Positions 1-14,300 of a stretch of 64,000 nt of DNA are shown piece after piece; the first letter of the stretch is position 1, and the number at the start of each line of letters is the position of its first letter. Below the pieces are notes generated by a model. It had not been told where the DNA came from. It saw nothing but the letters and a program-made list of their open reading frames with translations, and ran no database searches. Source of the stretch: Acanthornis magna (Eukaryota > Chordata > Aves > Passeriformes > Acanthizidae); assembly GCA_036785705.1 (NCBI GenBank), contig JAWUZG010000135.1, forward strand, positions 2,046,001 to 2,110,000, given 5' to 3'. Both the position numbers and the translations under genes were made by a program.

Positions 1-2140
1 ATGACTATGTGATGTTGTTTGCTCCCTGTCTCAAGTCATTCCCTGTACATTCAATTAGCAAAAATAATTGCTTCATCACAAACTGAATAAAAATGCCAAG
101 ACCCATTTAGAGACAACAGCAATCATTAAAAAAAACCCATCGGCAGGAGAGCTGAAGGCATTTCAAATACGCATATGAGATTTAAAAATAGAAGAACACT
201 TCAGAGTGTTCCAACTGCAGACAAAATCCTGTTTAATTTCAAAGGTGGCAGGGTTACTAATGCATCAGCTACTTCAAAGACAACAAAATAAATTGCTTTT
301 TTAAAACACTGGCAGTTCCTTCCAACATGATGGGAAATGCATAAGATTTACCAAATATGAAATGTAATGTGCACAGGTTGCTCAAAAGATGCCTTAATTT
401 GCATGAGGGAGCATTACAAAAGGCATAACTTATCATCACAGTTAGGCTTAGCTTTGGAAATTGCTGTTCAGTCATGAACCTCAAATAGTCAACCCACAAG
501 GCCATCTCTCCATTTTATTCCATAATGCTGGAAAAATAAAGTGTTGTTTATATAGCTGGAAGGCTTTGCTCTATTATAAAACACAACAGGAGAGTAATTT
601 ATTTAATATCATTATTTAGCATGTGCATGACCATAGATAAATAGCAATCCACTGAAGAATTTAAAGCCTCCCCTGAAATATTTTTACAATCCTCTCAAAA
701 CCAATGAACTTTTGACTCGGGACTGGGTTTTGTTTTCAACAATTATTTTTCCTAAATCTATTAGCAAGCTCTTATTAACCTTTGCACTAAATGCAATTAA
801 AAACACAATACCATGCACACAGGAAGGGCATATGCCTGGTTACTGGGATCCTCATTCTCAAGCTGAGATGGCAAAAGTTGTTCCTCCACGTTGAGTTTTA
901 CTGGCTCCATACAGCAACTCGCCAATGAAGTTGCCAAATAAAATATGAAAAGCTATGTTTGGTTTATGGTTGAAAAGTTTTCCTTGCATTTAGGAGCTCA
1001 TATAAACACAACACTGCATGGATAACAAAGTCTGAGCCCCTAGGCTTCTAAGGCGTGCTGTGCTGTGTCCTTTGGATGATATTATCTCGATGGATCATAT
1101 TGTCACCTGAAGTCTACCCATTTTAATGAAATTATAGTTTACTCTATGGATCAGGTGATCTTTTAAGATGCTTTCAGAAGATGAGCATAAGGAAATATAA
1201 AATGAAAACATTCAAGTTTATCAACAAAAACCTGAAGCCTGTGTTTCCAAAAAAAAAAAAAAAAAATTTGAGAGAAGAAGCTGAGAAACTGGAGGAAACC
1301 AGAGAAACACATAATTGTTTGCAAATAATGGCTGGGTAAATAAATTCAGGCACAGGCTTGGTACACACTGTGTGATAGGGGAACAGTTCCCTTCCAAGTC
1401 TGAATTTTCATCAGGACACGCACATCTCCATCTGTTGCAGAGCCAAAACAAGAATTCAAGCTCCACAACTGCTTTGAAATTGAGAGGAACTGCTACCAGG
1501 ACATTGAGCGATAGTGTAAACCATGTAAAAGAATTATTCTTAATGATTAGTGTTTTATATATGATGGCTATTGATCCAGTTACTGGATGTGTTTTACAGG
1601 GAATGGAAGTACTCCGGGGAAAAAAAAGAAGATAATAGTGAGTAATAAATGGAACTTTTAAGTTTTTTTCTACCACTTGCATATGTATGTATAGATATAT
1701 GGTATAATACTTAAATCAGTGTCTCCAGGTTCTGCCAAACAAAAGAAATGTCAAAGTAGTAATATCATACTTTTCCTATTAATAAAACAAGAGGATACTA
1801 TCACCTTTCAGGAGTGGGAAGGCCTCATCATATTCTGCCTTCCTCTCCAAATTCATTGAACAGTAAATATTTCAAAGGGCTCAATCTTGTTCATTCACTC
1901 CTTTTTTTTGTGCAGCTTTGTATAGCTCCTTTGAAGCAGCAGTCCTCAAAGGATCAGACACTGAGTTTTCTAATCCTGTTTCAACTTCTCAGCAAGACTT
2001 CTGAGTTATGTTAAAGATTAGGCAACATTTTTTCTGTGCTGAGGCCTTCTAGGCATCTGAACAAGGAATGAGCCCCCCAAATACGCTAAACAAAGGTGAC
2101 ATTGCTGTTAGCCATAAAACTCCTTAAAGGAGATAATTTC
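1..2140. other. Unique AT-rich non-coding sequence
   Basis: No gene, transposon or RNA gene was recognised. The reading frames present are short and overlap on both strands. The longest, on the minus strand at 1221-1682, reads through the oligo-A run as a phenylalanine block and has no recognisable domain. The only low-complexity element is an 18-base A run at about 1249-1266. Confidence 0.6.
1249..1266. repeat. Oligo-A tract
   Basis: An uninterrupted run of about 18 A residues. No retroposon body was recognised on either side, so it is listed as a simple homopolymer and not as a retroposed tail. Confidence 0.85.
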
Positions 2141-2146
2141 TATTAA

Positions 2147-2241
2147 CAAGAAAAAAAACCCCCAACCCCCCCAACAACAAAAAACCCCCCAAAACAAACA
2201 ACAAAAAAACCCCCGCACCAAAAAACAAAACAAACAAACCG
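2147..2241. repeat. A/C-rich low-complexity tract
   Basis: About 95 bases made almost only of A and C, alternating A runs of 3-8 with C runs of 3-7, grading into AAAC/AAC units at its right end. There is almost no T on the plus strand, so the strands are strongly asymmetric. It may be a decayed microsatellite, or the tail of a retroposon whose body is no longer recognisable. It sits inside meaningless minus-strand reading frames rich in F, G and L. Confidence 0.8.
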
Positions 2242-2587
2242 TTATTTAAACCAGCCCTTATCATGCCATCTGAATCAAAAAACATATGTACATAACAAAC
2301 TTCTACAATCAAGTAAATAGGAAACAACTGGGATTTTAGCAATTGTGCCATAGATGAAAAATGTTCAAAAAAGGGTCAAAGTGCGATCCACTGGGGGATG
2401 GAAAGCCAAATGTTCTTGCAAACTCCTTCCTTAAAATGCTGTTATGTTTAGCAAAGGTTGTAAACAGCCCACTCTCAGGTATAAAGTATGGGGTGTGAAT
2501 CCTACCACAACAACCCTACAGGCAAGTATTTTCTGTAAATACGTCTTATTCCAGGCAATTTTGAGCACATGTGGACATGGGTGGATT

Positions 2588-2627
2588 TGTGTGTGTATAT
2601 TTGTGTGTGTGTGTATGTGTGTGTGCC
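2588..2627. repeat. (TG)n microsatellite, interrupted
   Basis: Alternating GT dinucleotides over about 40 bases, interrupted by TATATT and TATG. It accounts for the overlapping low-complexity reading frames on both strands here (VCVC on plus, THTH on minus), which are not genes. Confidence 0.85.
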
Positions 2628-2630
2628 TGG

Positions 2631-3630
2631 GCACATTGGTGAGAATAAGACCACAATGTTATGAACCACCACATCTCACAAGTTCAGAATTTCAAATTTC
2701 AGCTGCACTGACAGTGTTTCTTAGTTAAATTATTCTTTATCAATTTCTGTGAAATATTTGGTGACACACAGGATGGAGATTTTTTTTTTTCTGAAATTAA
2801 GTAGAATGACTCCTGCGTAGCTGTTTGGGTTACTAACATCATGCAAATATGGCAAATTTCTTCTCTAAACATATTCCCTCTCACCCCTCCTGTAGCTGAG
2901 GGATTTTACAGGGGAACTGACAACTCAGGCTGCTGAGTTCATACCCACACAAAGGCTCCTGCCCAGAAGGTGTCAGGATGGGACTGTAACAATAAAGGTA
3001 AGCTCCAAGGTAAAAGATATGCTGCTGACCTCTAAGTGTTCCTTTGAGATGTGGGGCCATATGGAGCTCACAGGAGGGATGTGTGCTGGCACCAGGGGAG
3101 ATTCTGTCCTAGCAGTAAATGCAGAAGGCATGCTGCCAGCCACCTTCCCTTCATACAGTCAGAAAAGGGGCACAGAGGGGACCTTTCTCTCAGCCAAAGA
3201 GGTCCGAGATGAGATCAAACCCTTCAACAGAACTGTAACAGGAGAAAATGTTGCACGTGTACACACTAGTGGCACATTTCAAAGTCGAAGAGACACAAGT
3301 GAGTATCCTTCTGATATCCAAGTGAGTATGCCCTTCTCCTTTGGATGCGAGTATGAAGTCATTCTGTGAATGGCTTCAGTGTGCAAAGCCATGACATGAA
3401 CAAAAGCTGAAGCACAGCCCCTGCCAAGTCCAGCATTGCTCCCAAAACATCAACAGTGACACACAGAACTCAACTCCAACTGGTGCTTCAGGCAGCTGCC
3501 CTGCCAGCCACTCAGACAGGGAGATGAAGAAACCTTGAGTTTTTCTGTCTGGCCTCCAGGGAAGTGAGCAGTCATAATCTGAAATGTGAGAACATTCCTT
3601 TCCGTTGTAAGAATTCCACTGTGACAGTTT
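2631..3630. other. Unique non-coding sequence
   Basis: About 1 kb between the TG and TTTG microsatellites. It has an 11-base T run near 2779-2789 and a plus-strand reading frame at 3019-3369 (116 codons) with no recognisable domain, signal peptide or membrane segment. I do not call it a gene. The section from about 2880 to 3560 is less AT-rich than its surroundings but matches no repeat family I recognise. Confidence 0.5.
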
Positions 3631-3753
3631 GGTTTTTTTTTTTTGTTTTGGGTTTTTGTTTGTTTGTTTGTTTGTTTGTTTGTTTGTTGTTGTTTTTGTT
3701 TGCTTGTTTGTTTGTTTGGATTTTTTGTGTGGTTTTTTGTTTTTTTTTTTTTT
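3631..3753. repeat. (TTTG)n microsatellite with flanking T tracts
   Basis: About 120 bases consisting of a T run, then seven near-perfect GTTT units from about 3656, then interrupted units (one TTGC variant and a TGTGTGG interruption), ending in a T run of about 15. The plus-strand reading frame across it (FVCLFVCLF repeats) is an artefact of the repeat. Confidence 0.9.
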
Positions 3754-6700
3754 AGGAGAATAGGGGCCTGTTTGACATTTCTGTTCTAGTCACACAAAGG
3801 TGAGTGGCCCTCTAAAAGGTGGTGTTCTACCAACACAGAAAACCAGAAACTTTCAGCAGTTCTCATGCTGACAGGTTTGTCCTGAAGACCGATTTTGTCT
3901 GGTTTTGGAGCCCAACTGATGAGAGCACAATTTCCTGTGTCTCAAGGAAACTCTGCCAGAGAGTAGCCCTGGAAAAAAGGGTGTTTTTAATTAGGTTTAC
4001 TTTTCTTTCTAGCTGACTCTAGACCTGCTGAAGAGGGAAAATGTATAAACCTTTGTATGCAAATTCATTGAGCAGCTGGGGATAGCTCTCTTCATTTCTT
4101 TTTAGCTCTTTGCTTCAGTGTCAAGCAGGATATTTAACTGTGATGTTTTCTTCTTCCAGACAGGAAAACAACTGGGTAGACCCATTAGAGACCAAAAATT
4201 CGCTACCATAGCCCTTGATGCCCGGGTTGATCATAACCACACACTTTCTAGACCAAAGTCAGATACTACAGTGTGGAATTTAAGAACAAGATGGGGAAAC
4301 CCAGGACCAAAGTTAAAAAGCAAAAAAATAAAATAGTGCAAGTTCTCAAAACCATTTAAAAAGTAGTTAAAGCAAATTAAAATTAAAAATTTAAGGGTCG
4401 TGATGCATCCAAACAGTGGGGAGAAAATAGAAATTATAATACAAACAACAAATGAGAGGAAACTGAGGTAGAAATGAGCTCCAGTGTTCTTACTCTCATG
4501 TGAAGCACACAGTGTGGACAACCCAGATTATGTGCTACAAGTATTACAAAGCCAAAAACCAAAATTATCTGAACAGCAACCCTTGAATATATATGCCCAA
4601 GATGTGAACACAAGAACATAAATGAACCAACTGGATCAGTGATTCAATCACTGGCAGTAAATTCTGAGCACTTGGTTTGGTAACATTATCTAATTTCTTA
4701 CTTCTCATTGCTTATTTCAAACTACAGATCACGGGACTGACAAAAAATGAAACATCAGAATTTTCATAGATGAGTAGCTGGCTGTATAGTATTCACTGTC
4801 TGGCAATGAAACAAAAGCAGATCAAAGCTACAGTTACAGATCAAATACACAAGAAAACCTCTAACTGGGGCTTTTTTCATCAAAGTCACACACACACATG
4901 TGGAATTAACATGAGTAATTAATAATCCAGGCTAAGGTGAGTCAAGCAAATTCTAGACATACATCCCAGAGAGCTGTTCTATTTCTCTTTAGAACCACCA
5001 GAGAGAAATGGCCTTTTCTAGATCATGAGTCATCTTATTTTAAAGTGGCTGTCTGGTTTAGATTTGATGTAGTTCATCCCAGCTTACGTTTTAACCTCTG
5101 ACTGCAAAAAGAGTCCAAACAACCTGCTTTGAAATAGATATCTATCTTAAAAATATCCAAAATTCCACAGAATAGATTCCACCTCTAAGGCAAGGCCCAT
5201 CATGGTGAGCAGAAGTTTACTCTAAATATCAACACATTTGACAGCTTTAGCTGTTTCGTGAAAGCTCAGCTCATCCTCATCTTTGTAAACTTTAATGTCA
5301 GTTCTGAAAAAAAGCTCTGCAACAGTTACGCAACAATGCTTTTGACTTTAGCCCTTGAAAAATAAGGTCCATGACAGTCATAAAAATGTGATGATCTTCT
5401 CTTCGTCTTTTTTTCTCTAATAGGGTTGAGTTATTGTGGCACAGCTTAGCCTTATACAGGCACATCCACCACACTTTGTGAGAAATAACACCACAAATCC
5501 AATGATTTGAGGTGGTAGAATTTATGATGTGCATCTTGGGTAAATATTTTCCCCTCTAATTTCTCAGAACTTATTTTCTTTTAGCAGAGATGAGTATCTC
5601 AGTACGTCCAAAATTTGGAAGACTATCTTTTTGTAAACTGCAGTTTTATACTTCTCATCGCACATAATAGCCAGAAAGGTCTGACTGAAAAAAAAGCTGA
5701 AACATGAATGAAATGTTTCACTACATATCCAAGCAATATATTTGGACCCTAAGTTCATTAAATTAATAGTTCTAAACTCAAGTGAAGAGTTTGAAAGCGG
5801 TATGTCTGTAGTATGCCTACAGATACAATTGGCAATGACAAAAATAAGGAAGGTCAACTTCAGAATGTGAAAATATTTTACACCAAATTCTTCCCCTGTC
5901 TTTCCTACAAAAGTCACATGTAGTGCAGGGAATTGTGTACTTGTTATCGGTGCAGTGTGACCAGCAGCCTCAAAATCTCTGTTTCTCTTGAAGCTCTTTG
6001 GGTGACAAAATGGGGTTAACGCCCAACTGATATGAGCTCTTCTGTGACTTCAGCATGAATGTGTGACTGTAACTCAGCAGTCTCAGAACATGGATCATAA
6101 TTAAGACACAGTTTCAGAAAGCAAAAATTGGAGGAAGATATGACATGAAACACTACCCAAACAGCACTGATTACATCAGGATGCAATAATCCAAATACCA
6201 ATAGTCCAAAGATTTATTATCCCTAGAAGAGAACACCTTTTGACCAGATGGTATTCCAGACTCTGCCTCACACCTTGGAGGAGCTCAAGAAGGAGCTCAG
6301 CTCTGAAATTGCTAATTTCTCATCGATACAACTGAAATGGGTAATTCATCATCTATGCTTCCTTTCCCCAGCTGAAGCTGAGAGAAGATTTATTTGGAGA
6401 AATTCCAACTGATTCATTTTAAAGAGCAATAACATATGCCAAAAGATTAGGACAGTATAAGAGGTAGTTTGAGATCCTAGTTGAAAGAACAAATATTATT
6501 AAAAATAACACAACATAATGAAACCACAAGTTTTCTTCCGAATTCTAAGTTTCCAGAGAAAAGCATGAGATTCCAAATGCAGAGAGATTAGACAAGTATT
6601 TAAAATAAATACAAATGACATGTCAAGTGAGCTTGGGTAAATACAGTGCCAGGTAACTGAAGACAGTCTAGAATTTGGTGTATTATAAGCCTACCTTTTC

Positions 6701-9700
6701 CAGTACTAAAGATCAGGATTTAGGAGACTTTATCGAACTTTAGTAGTGCATGTTATTGCATTACTCTGGGGGGAGGAAGGAGACATGAGGAACAAGGGAG
6801 GGACCAGTATGGGAATTCCACACCCATACTTTATTTTTAAAAAATACTGTAAGAAAGGCTCAATGCAACTTGCTTGCCAGATAACATAGCATCTGTCTTG
6901 CTTTGTTTAAATAAAAAGTCTTACTAATGTTGCATCTAATCTAGAATTTAAAGAGGCTAAAGATTTTCCAGTAGTATGCTTTTATTCTGCTGAATGTTTT
7001 GAAACACAGAAAGAGGAGCTGCCTCAAATATTTATTCACTGTCCACTCAATTCTTTAGAAAAGGAAGATCTAAAAGCATATCTGGCAGCCTATTTCTGTG
7101 CAGGAGCACTCAAGTACTTGTCATCTGGCATAAGCAAGCCTAATAATGCTGAGTCCCTTCTACTTTTTATTTCTGCAAAGGACTAAATCCAGAGATTAAC
7201 TGTAACATCTTTCAACTACAGGCTCACATATTCATGAATAACAACAAGAAAATCTAAATCAGTACTTAATTTTTTGCGGCATCTTCAAGAGCAGCATGTT
7301 AGAAACTATAATAGTCCAGACACAGGAGTCATTCTACAAGCTGATTCTGAAATACTGCATATATAGTTTTGAAGGGTTTTAGGAGTTCTATTATTTAGGT
7401 TTGGGAAAATAAGCTCAGCTTGGTTTTAGGTTGTTATTTTGACAGATAATTTAGATAGCAGGCAATTTCAATATTTTTCATAGTAAACCACAGACTGCAA
7501 AGTTATGTTAAGAAAAATATGTCAAATATGTGCAATAGCAAGAAGCAATACAACATCATTTAAAAACAAGGTATTAAACATAGGTAATTTAGGTATAGTG
7601 CTGGGCCTATAGATGTGTGCTGGAACCCTACTTTTGCTCAGCTTTGACTGCTGTCCAAACCTAATGAAGACTTGGAGGACCCAGGAATAGGCTTTGACTG
7701 AATGATGAAGTACAGTAGAAGAGAAAATGAGCCTTGCTATGGCCCTGCCTTTTCAGTGTAGAGGTCAGGAGCCAGGCCCACTCTGTGCAAGTCCATCACC
7801 ATCTATAACCCAATTCCCTCCTTCTATGTCCTGGAAAATATTTGCAATGCACAAGTCACTTAACATCCAAAAGAGGCTTCCCACTGGCTACAACAACTTG
7901 TTTTGGCAAAGTGGGCACAGATTCAGGTTATGATTCATTCTTCAGCCTTTTCCTGCACATGTGGCATGGAACTGATAAGTACCTTGCAAGCCTCATGATT
8001 GTCAGTAGCCCTGGTGTAACCTGACTGCTAACAGTGACAGCAGGGGCCACAGCACTGGGTACTCAGTAGCCTCATATAATAAGCAGAACTGTTTAAACAT
8101 CTAAGAAATACAGAATTAAGGGGTTGTTGTAGCCATTACTGAAGAAGCCAAATACCAGAAGTATGCAGCTCTAAGAAAAATAATGTCATTACTCACATTC
8201 TAGCTTCTTTTACCTGAACCTTATTGAACACATTGGTTAAAGGCTTGCGACCTCTTTTTCCTGAAATTCAGAAGAGTAAATGAAGAATAAAACTGATGCT
8301 AAATATGCAGTTATATTTTAAGCTTTATTCATATATCTTAAGTGCAAATATCATATATCTATATCTGCAAATATTCTAGGAAATGCAACGTGCATTTGAA
8401 TTTTTAAGCCGTTATTTATCGTAGACAAATTCTGAATTCATCACTCTAAATGCTGGCATATGAAAACTGAACTGTTCTAACCACATAGAATACTGTGAAA
8501 TACTTCTTTTTCTATCTTTTCTTTTTGTTCTTTCTTAAGAAATTAAGACAGGTTGGAGATCTCAACATTGCTTTATGGATTCATTTTTAGCACTATCAAA
8601 ATTTTCATTTCAACTTTTAATTGGTCTATCTATTATGCTATAAAAACAGTATAATTTTGTTTTTACATTATGTAAATGATAATACAAAATTCAGAAATAA
8701 ATACTCTCAATAGAATAAAAAATGAAATACACACCTTCCTATTAATATTCTGATTCTGAAGAATCTGCATATCTCAATGTAATGTGTCTGATGAAAAGAA
8801 ACACAGACCTGATTTTGAATGAGATCTGCTTGAAGTAGGGCATGGGCAATGTAAATGCTTTCAAATCATTCATCCAAATACAATTACATCAAATCAAAGT
8901 GAGATAAATGAAAACTAGAAACTTTGCAGATACTATTTAAACAGATCATAAAAGGAATAAATGCACGTATTCCTTTCATGGTGCACTGGACATGGTTGAG
9001 AAAAAGTCAATGATCTGATTAGTAAGAACTTACATATACTCACCAAAATAATACAAACAGTATATCTTGGCTTCAAACACCTATATAGTTATATAATTTC
9101 AGGAAATTTTACTGCAATAATGCTTTTTATATGCAGCTGTCTCTGACAGAACCGAATATATATTGAGGCGATACATGTTTGAGAAAATTATCATGGGCTA
9201 AGCTTAAGTGTTAGCACCTCAGCTGAACTGCTGTGCCTGCCTTAAGTTTTGAATTGTCCACAGTGAAGCAATCAAATTATTTTAAAGCTTTTCTACAATT
9301 AGACTCCAAGCACTTCATTTTATTTCCAGCTAACATCAAAATTCCTGCCATAAACACAGAAGTCCCATAAGAAATAGGAATCAGAGTGGCTGCAATATGG
9401 TAATGGACTGAGCATTGAATCCGTGTTATAAAACCCGGATTCACTTCCCAGTGTTCTTGGATTTCCTTCAGCACCTTTCTGCACCTCACTGTGGTTCTTT
9501 TCCTGGTTGCCTTAGCTGTTACCATTATATATTTGAGGCAGAGACCATTTCACATAATGTGTTTAGGCAGTTCTACAGGGTGGCACTACCGTAAATTCAA
9601 GCCTTTTGATGCTATTGTAGAATTAATTAGAATGCAAAAATAAAAGCTTAAGATGTTTTCTGTATGTCACCGTTTCCATCCTGAAGTGTTTTGTACTTTT

Positions 9701-10944
9701 ACCAGTGCCATCCAATAAACCATTCTTACAAAGACTAAATGTTGTTAATCCCTTAATCGAAATATATTTTCAATTTATTAACATGAAATTTACACAGGAA
9801 GTAATTTTAAATACTTACTAAATATTTACTTGTTTACTTACCATGATCTTATGAATTATGAGGGATTAATGGTGTGAGCTGAACTGATATTAAAAAAAGT
9901 TTTAAAGCATTTCTGCTTTAAGGGGTTTTTTTTAAATGTCTTCATCAGCATCTGTGACTTTTTTGAGGGAAAGGGGGAGAGAACTACATTTGATTATGTA
10001 AATCTGCTAATATAGTTATCCCTACTGAATCAGCTGTCTTGGCATAATATTTTAAACCAGAAAGCAGTCCTTTCTTAAACAAGAAACATTCTCCTCAAAG
10101 TGAGAGCTGAGATCTGTGTCTCTCATCTCATTTCCTGTCTTTCTAATTTTTAATCAAAATAGATGAAGTCATTGCTTAAAATGGGTATTCAGTCACATGA
10201 ATATTGTGGAACTGGTAGAACATAGATGTTTAGTAGTAGAAGAGAAGCATGGCAGAGGTTAAATCCCACTGATCTCATTCCTTATCAGAGCCAATGGATC
10301 GTATTCACATGACCTCAAGGGGATCTCACATAAAGACTATGAACCACAAACAACCCCCTCTATCCTCCCCAGCAGTACAAATTGGCTAAACTACTACACA
10401 AACATCTAAAAAAATAAATCTTTATTCTGCAAAGTGTTGAATGCTCATACTGTAATCTCAGCAGAAACACAAGCACATAGTTCAGGGCGCAGCTGAAACA
10501 GCATCAGAGTGCTCTGCACGTGCCTCACTAAGTCTTAAGGACACCGAATTGCAAACATCCTCTTTTCAACACATACAAACACACTCAAAGAGCAGGAAAA
10601 AGATTTCCCTCTTTTGATTAAACATATTTCTGATATTTCTGCATCATACAAACTTCAAAGCACTTTTAAATGTGAACACTCCTAATCAATACTGAGTAAT
10701 TTTAACTCCCAAACTGACAACAGTTAATATTTATTTCTTATACCAATCTAAATATTTTATCTCAAGTCCGTTTTAATGTTTCCTGTGACCCTGCCTCTTT
10801 GAGGATAGGAAAGAAATATGATCCTCATGAGGCAGACACAGTTTTACCTGTTGTAGGAGACAATATCGCATAAGCACTCCCAGGGAAGATTGGCAGTGCT
10901 CTTTCAACCTGTCTTGCTGTCACCAGATGTCAAATTGATAGTCA
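3754..10944. other. Unique AT-rich non-coding sequence
   Basis: About 7.2 kb with no recognised transposon, RNA gene or exon. All reading frames are under 120 codons, are scattered on both strands, and lack recognisable domains. A short CA run lies at about 4888-4897. The stretch around 8.3-9.2 kb is strongly AT-rich, and 7.6-8.05 kb is slightly GC-richer. I see no structure that calls for a specific annotation. Confidence 0.55.
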
Positions 10945-11389
10945 TGGTGGGTTGACATTGGCTGTACACTGGGTGCCCACCACTCTACCATTCGCCTCCC
11001 CAGCTGGACAGGGGACAGAAAATATAATGAAAGGCTCGTGGAGGGGAAAGATAGGGACAGGGATAGTCACTGACCAGTTACTGTCACGGGCAAAACAGGT
11101 GAGTCACAGGGAAATTAGTACAATTTATTACCACTCACATCAGACTAGGACAATGAGAAATGGGGCTATTCTCACACTTCCCTCTGGCTGAAGTCGCACA
11201 GCTTTTTATCTCCCACTTCTCGACTCTGGTATCCCAGAGGTGCTATCACTGTCTCTGATGGCTTCGGCCTTGGCCTGCTCGTGGCTCCATCTTGGAGCCA
11301 ACTGACTCTGCTGGACATGGGGAAGACTTTTCACAGAAGCCACCCCTGTAGCCCACCCTGTAATAACCTGGCCACACAAACCAAATACA
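10945..11389 (-). mobile_element. Degenerate solo LTR of an avian endogenous retrovirus
   Basis: About 445 bases resembling a dispersed bird retroviral LTR as I recall it. Landmarks include TGGTGGGTTGAC at the plus-strand left edge, GGACAGGGGACAGAAAAT, a GGCTTCGGCCTTGGCC block and a CAGAAGCCACCCCTGTAG block. Read on the minus strand it starts TGTATTTGG and ends CCCACCA, the TG...CA termini of an LTR. It then shows a TATA-like GATAAAAAGC at 11201-11210 and an AATAAA signal at 11124-11129, in the correct order. It appears shorter than the full-length copies I recall, so it is probably internally deleted. No viral coding sequence lies beside it, which fits a solo LTR. I saw no clear target-site duplication. 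The exact family is uncertain. Confidence 0.62.
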
Positions 11390-14300
11390 CCAATTTATGT
11401 ATTATATTACAGGAGCTGACACAAATTTTGTTACTGCACAAGTATCAAAGTGCACTTTCCCATTGTGATGCACCAGCTTCACAGAAGTGATAGTGCAGGA
11501 ATGTGGTGCTCTCATTTTTCCAAAAGAGATGGGCTTCCCAACAAGACTATGCATTTTCGACAACAGAGCGCCTCTAGGGAATACCCTAGGAATGTGGTTC
11601 CCTTAACACCCTCAGAAAGGTATGCCATCTTGCATAACAGAAGCTGTTCTCTATATGAAAGAGTATTACACCACCGCATCAAGCAAAAGAACACAACTTC
11701 AGTTTCTTTACAGCGAAATGAAAGCTAGTGAGTCAGTCCCATTTTCATTTTCCTGTGATGCTATATGTAACTGATAAATTGTCACAAGAATAAAACATAG
11801 ATATAAATATTTCTTCCGCATGGAACCACCCATTCAAATTGTAAGAAAGAACCCAAACATCATCAGCAGTACTCAATGATGTAATTAGAGTATAGTAAGT
11901 ATACTGTGAATGAGTTTGTTCTCCAATTTGTTTTTCTGCTTGCAATCATAACATTGCCTGAGCCTAACTTTTTGTATCTAATGTTCCATTAGTACCCAGC
12001 ATTCTAGCTCAGGTTATTTCCTGAAATTCTCTTGCAATCCACAAGGCCACACAAGGTCAGTACTTTCAGATATTGAACCACTGCCATCTGAAGACATTCC
12101 AGCTGTGAGGGTTAGCTAGTTTTCCTGCCATGAACATCTCCTTCATTTACAAGATTGCTTTCTCCACATTTCCCTTTTCACTCAGTAAATGAAAATTACA
12201 TGCGTCTCTGTTTTAATGAGGAAAAAATAGAAACTGAAGATTTCATGTCAGAACTCCAGTGTTTCAAATAAGACTGTTTTCCTTCCTCCCCCCTATTCTT
12301 AATGCTCATTTCTCTTTTCCCCTGTGTTCATTAAACTGTCCTGTCTACGGTAATACGGATCAAAGTCCACTCAGAATTACACAGCCCTAATGCAAAATGA
12401 TCTACAAAGAACTTCATAATGCTGCTTAATTTGCCGATCTTTAGGGTAAGTTGCCCAAGATACAGAGATCCCATTCGCATATCAGCTTTCCTAATGACTG
12501 GAACTCAGTTCTTAGATTAGTCCATCAGAAAGAATACTCATCAAGGTTAATTTAATCAGGTGTAGATAATGTGTTGAAATAGTCTCCAGTCAATGGAGAA
12601 AAAAATATCCACCAGCAAAGCCTAATCTGACTGTTCTGACTCCCTCTGTGGAGGACAAATGCCATCTCCTCCACTGAGTATAGACGGGGCTGATGGAGAT
12701 CAGCCTTACTGAGCTAATGTCAGCGTTCACAAGGAGCTCCTTCAAGTTTATTTCCTCATCTCTGTTTTCCTTTTCTCAGGCTTTACTGTCAGAGGACAAA
12801 ACTGCTGCCAAAACTCAGACCCCAGAGGACTTAAGGAATATTTAAGTAGTCTCCATACCTACAGAGTGTATACATTTAGCCAGTTCTTTCTGAAATTGAG
12901 ATGCATGGAAATGTCACATTCCAGACATCAAAATCTCACTGCAGTGGAGCAGCCTAGGAGATCAAAATCAAACTATAACTAAAAGCTTAGATAGAAACAC
13001 AGAATTTGCAAAGCAAACTAAAATCTGTACATCTGGGAAAAAAATCATATGCACATTTTTTGCTGTGCAGGTGACAAGCACAGAACTTTATGGGATACAA
13101 ACACAGGTCCATGCTGGTGGACTTTTACATGCATGTATGCCACTAAAAATTAAGATGTGGGTGTGGGTACTGACCATGCTCACCCATGCAAGTGTGCTCA
13201 AAAAGACTTTTGATGACATGAAAACAGTGTCAGTGCATAGCTATTTATGACTTTAAGGTGGCCTCCCGCATCTTATAAATTTCTGAAGCAACTAAGAGTT
13301 GAGAAAGGAAGCTGGTGCTGTGATGTTGATCATAGCATCATCCTGGGCGCCTGCACAGTCGTGCAGGAAAAGGCGAGCCCCTAAAGCCAAGCAGCAGTGT
13401 CACTTCTTCCCAGCATGCAGTCTTCAGAAGCAGGCACAGGGAACATATCAAGAATATAGCAAAGATGTGTAGGAAAAAAAAATCACGAGGAATGGACACC
13501 AAGATCTATGTAATAAAAGATCAGTCTTTGTTACTTCCTTGGTTCCTCTGATATTCAAGGGCACCACAGTCTCACAAAGCATTGACCTTCCCAGCAGCCC
13601 CACATGGGTGAGAAGTACTCCCCTCCCTCCACGTGGGGACATGAGGTACAAGTGATCAAGAATAATGAGTCTGATGCAGCCTGGGATGTGGCCCTGAGAA
13701 GTTTGGCCAGCTGAGATGAGAACTGAGGAGCCATCTTCTGGCTCCTCATTCAGCTCCTGAAGAGAGAACCAGGGACTCAGTCAAGTAAGACTTGCAAGTT
13801 ACGGCCTGAAAGCACCAAGGAAAAGACTATAGATCTCTCTAAATCCTAAGTGAAGCACCACCTTTCCATATTTTTCACTAGTATTTCCATGAATATTTCT
13901 TTCCACAGCTATAACCATCAACTCAACTAGATTTTCCTGTGGTATGTGGAGAGGGAATTCCCCATATTAGGAAGAATATATAAAATTTAGTTTCCTTATT
14001 TGAAAGTATATAACATCTAATTCCCTGATTGCCATAGGTCATATAACTATGTTCAGAAACACCAAAATAGGAAAACATACTTGCCATAAATTGTTCTTTT
14101 CAAAACATACCACCAGCTAAAGCATGGTATTAAAGCTAATTTTAACATAATCTGAAATAGGATCAGAATAAGGATCACATTTCCCATGTTACATCTATTT
14201 TCAGGTTTAAAATATTCAAAACAAAAATGTTTACTTTTCCTAAATTTAAAAGCTACATGCATGGCAAACTATATTCTGGCCAACACTGCTCATCAATTGA

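Noticed and set aside
1221..1682. Minus-strand open frame of 153 codons
   Set aside because: It runs through an oligo-A tract as a phenylalanine block, has an overlapping plus-strand frame, and shows no recognisable domain. The length is within chance for 64 kb.
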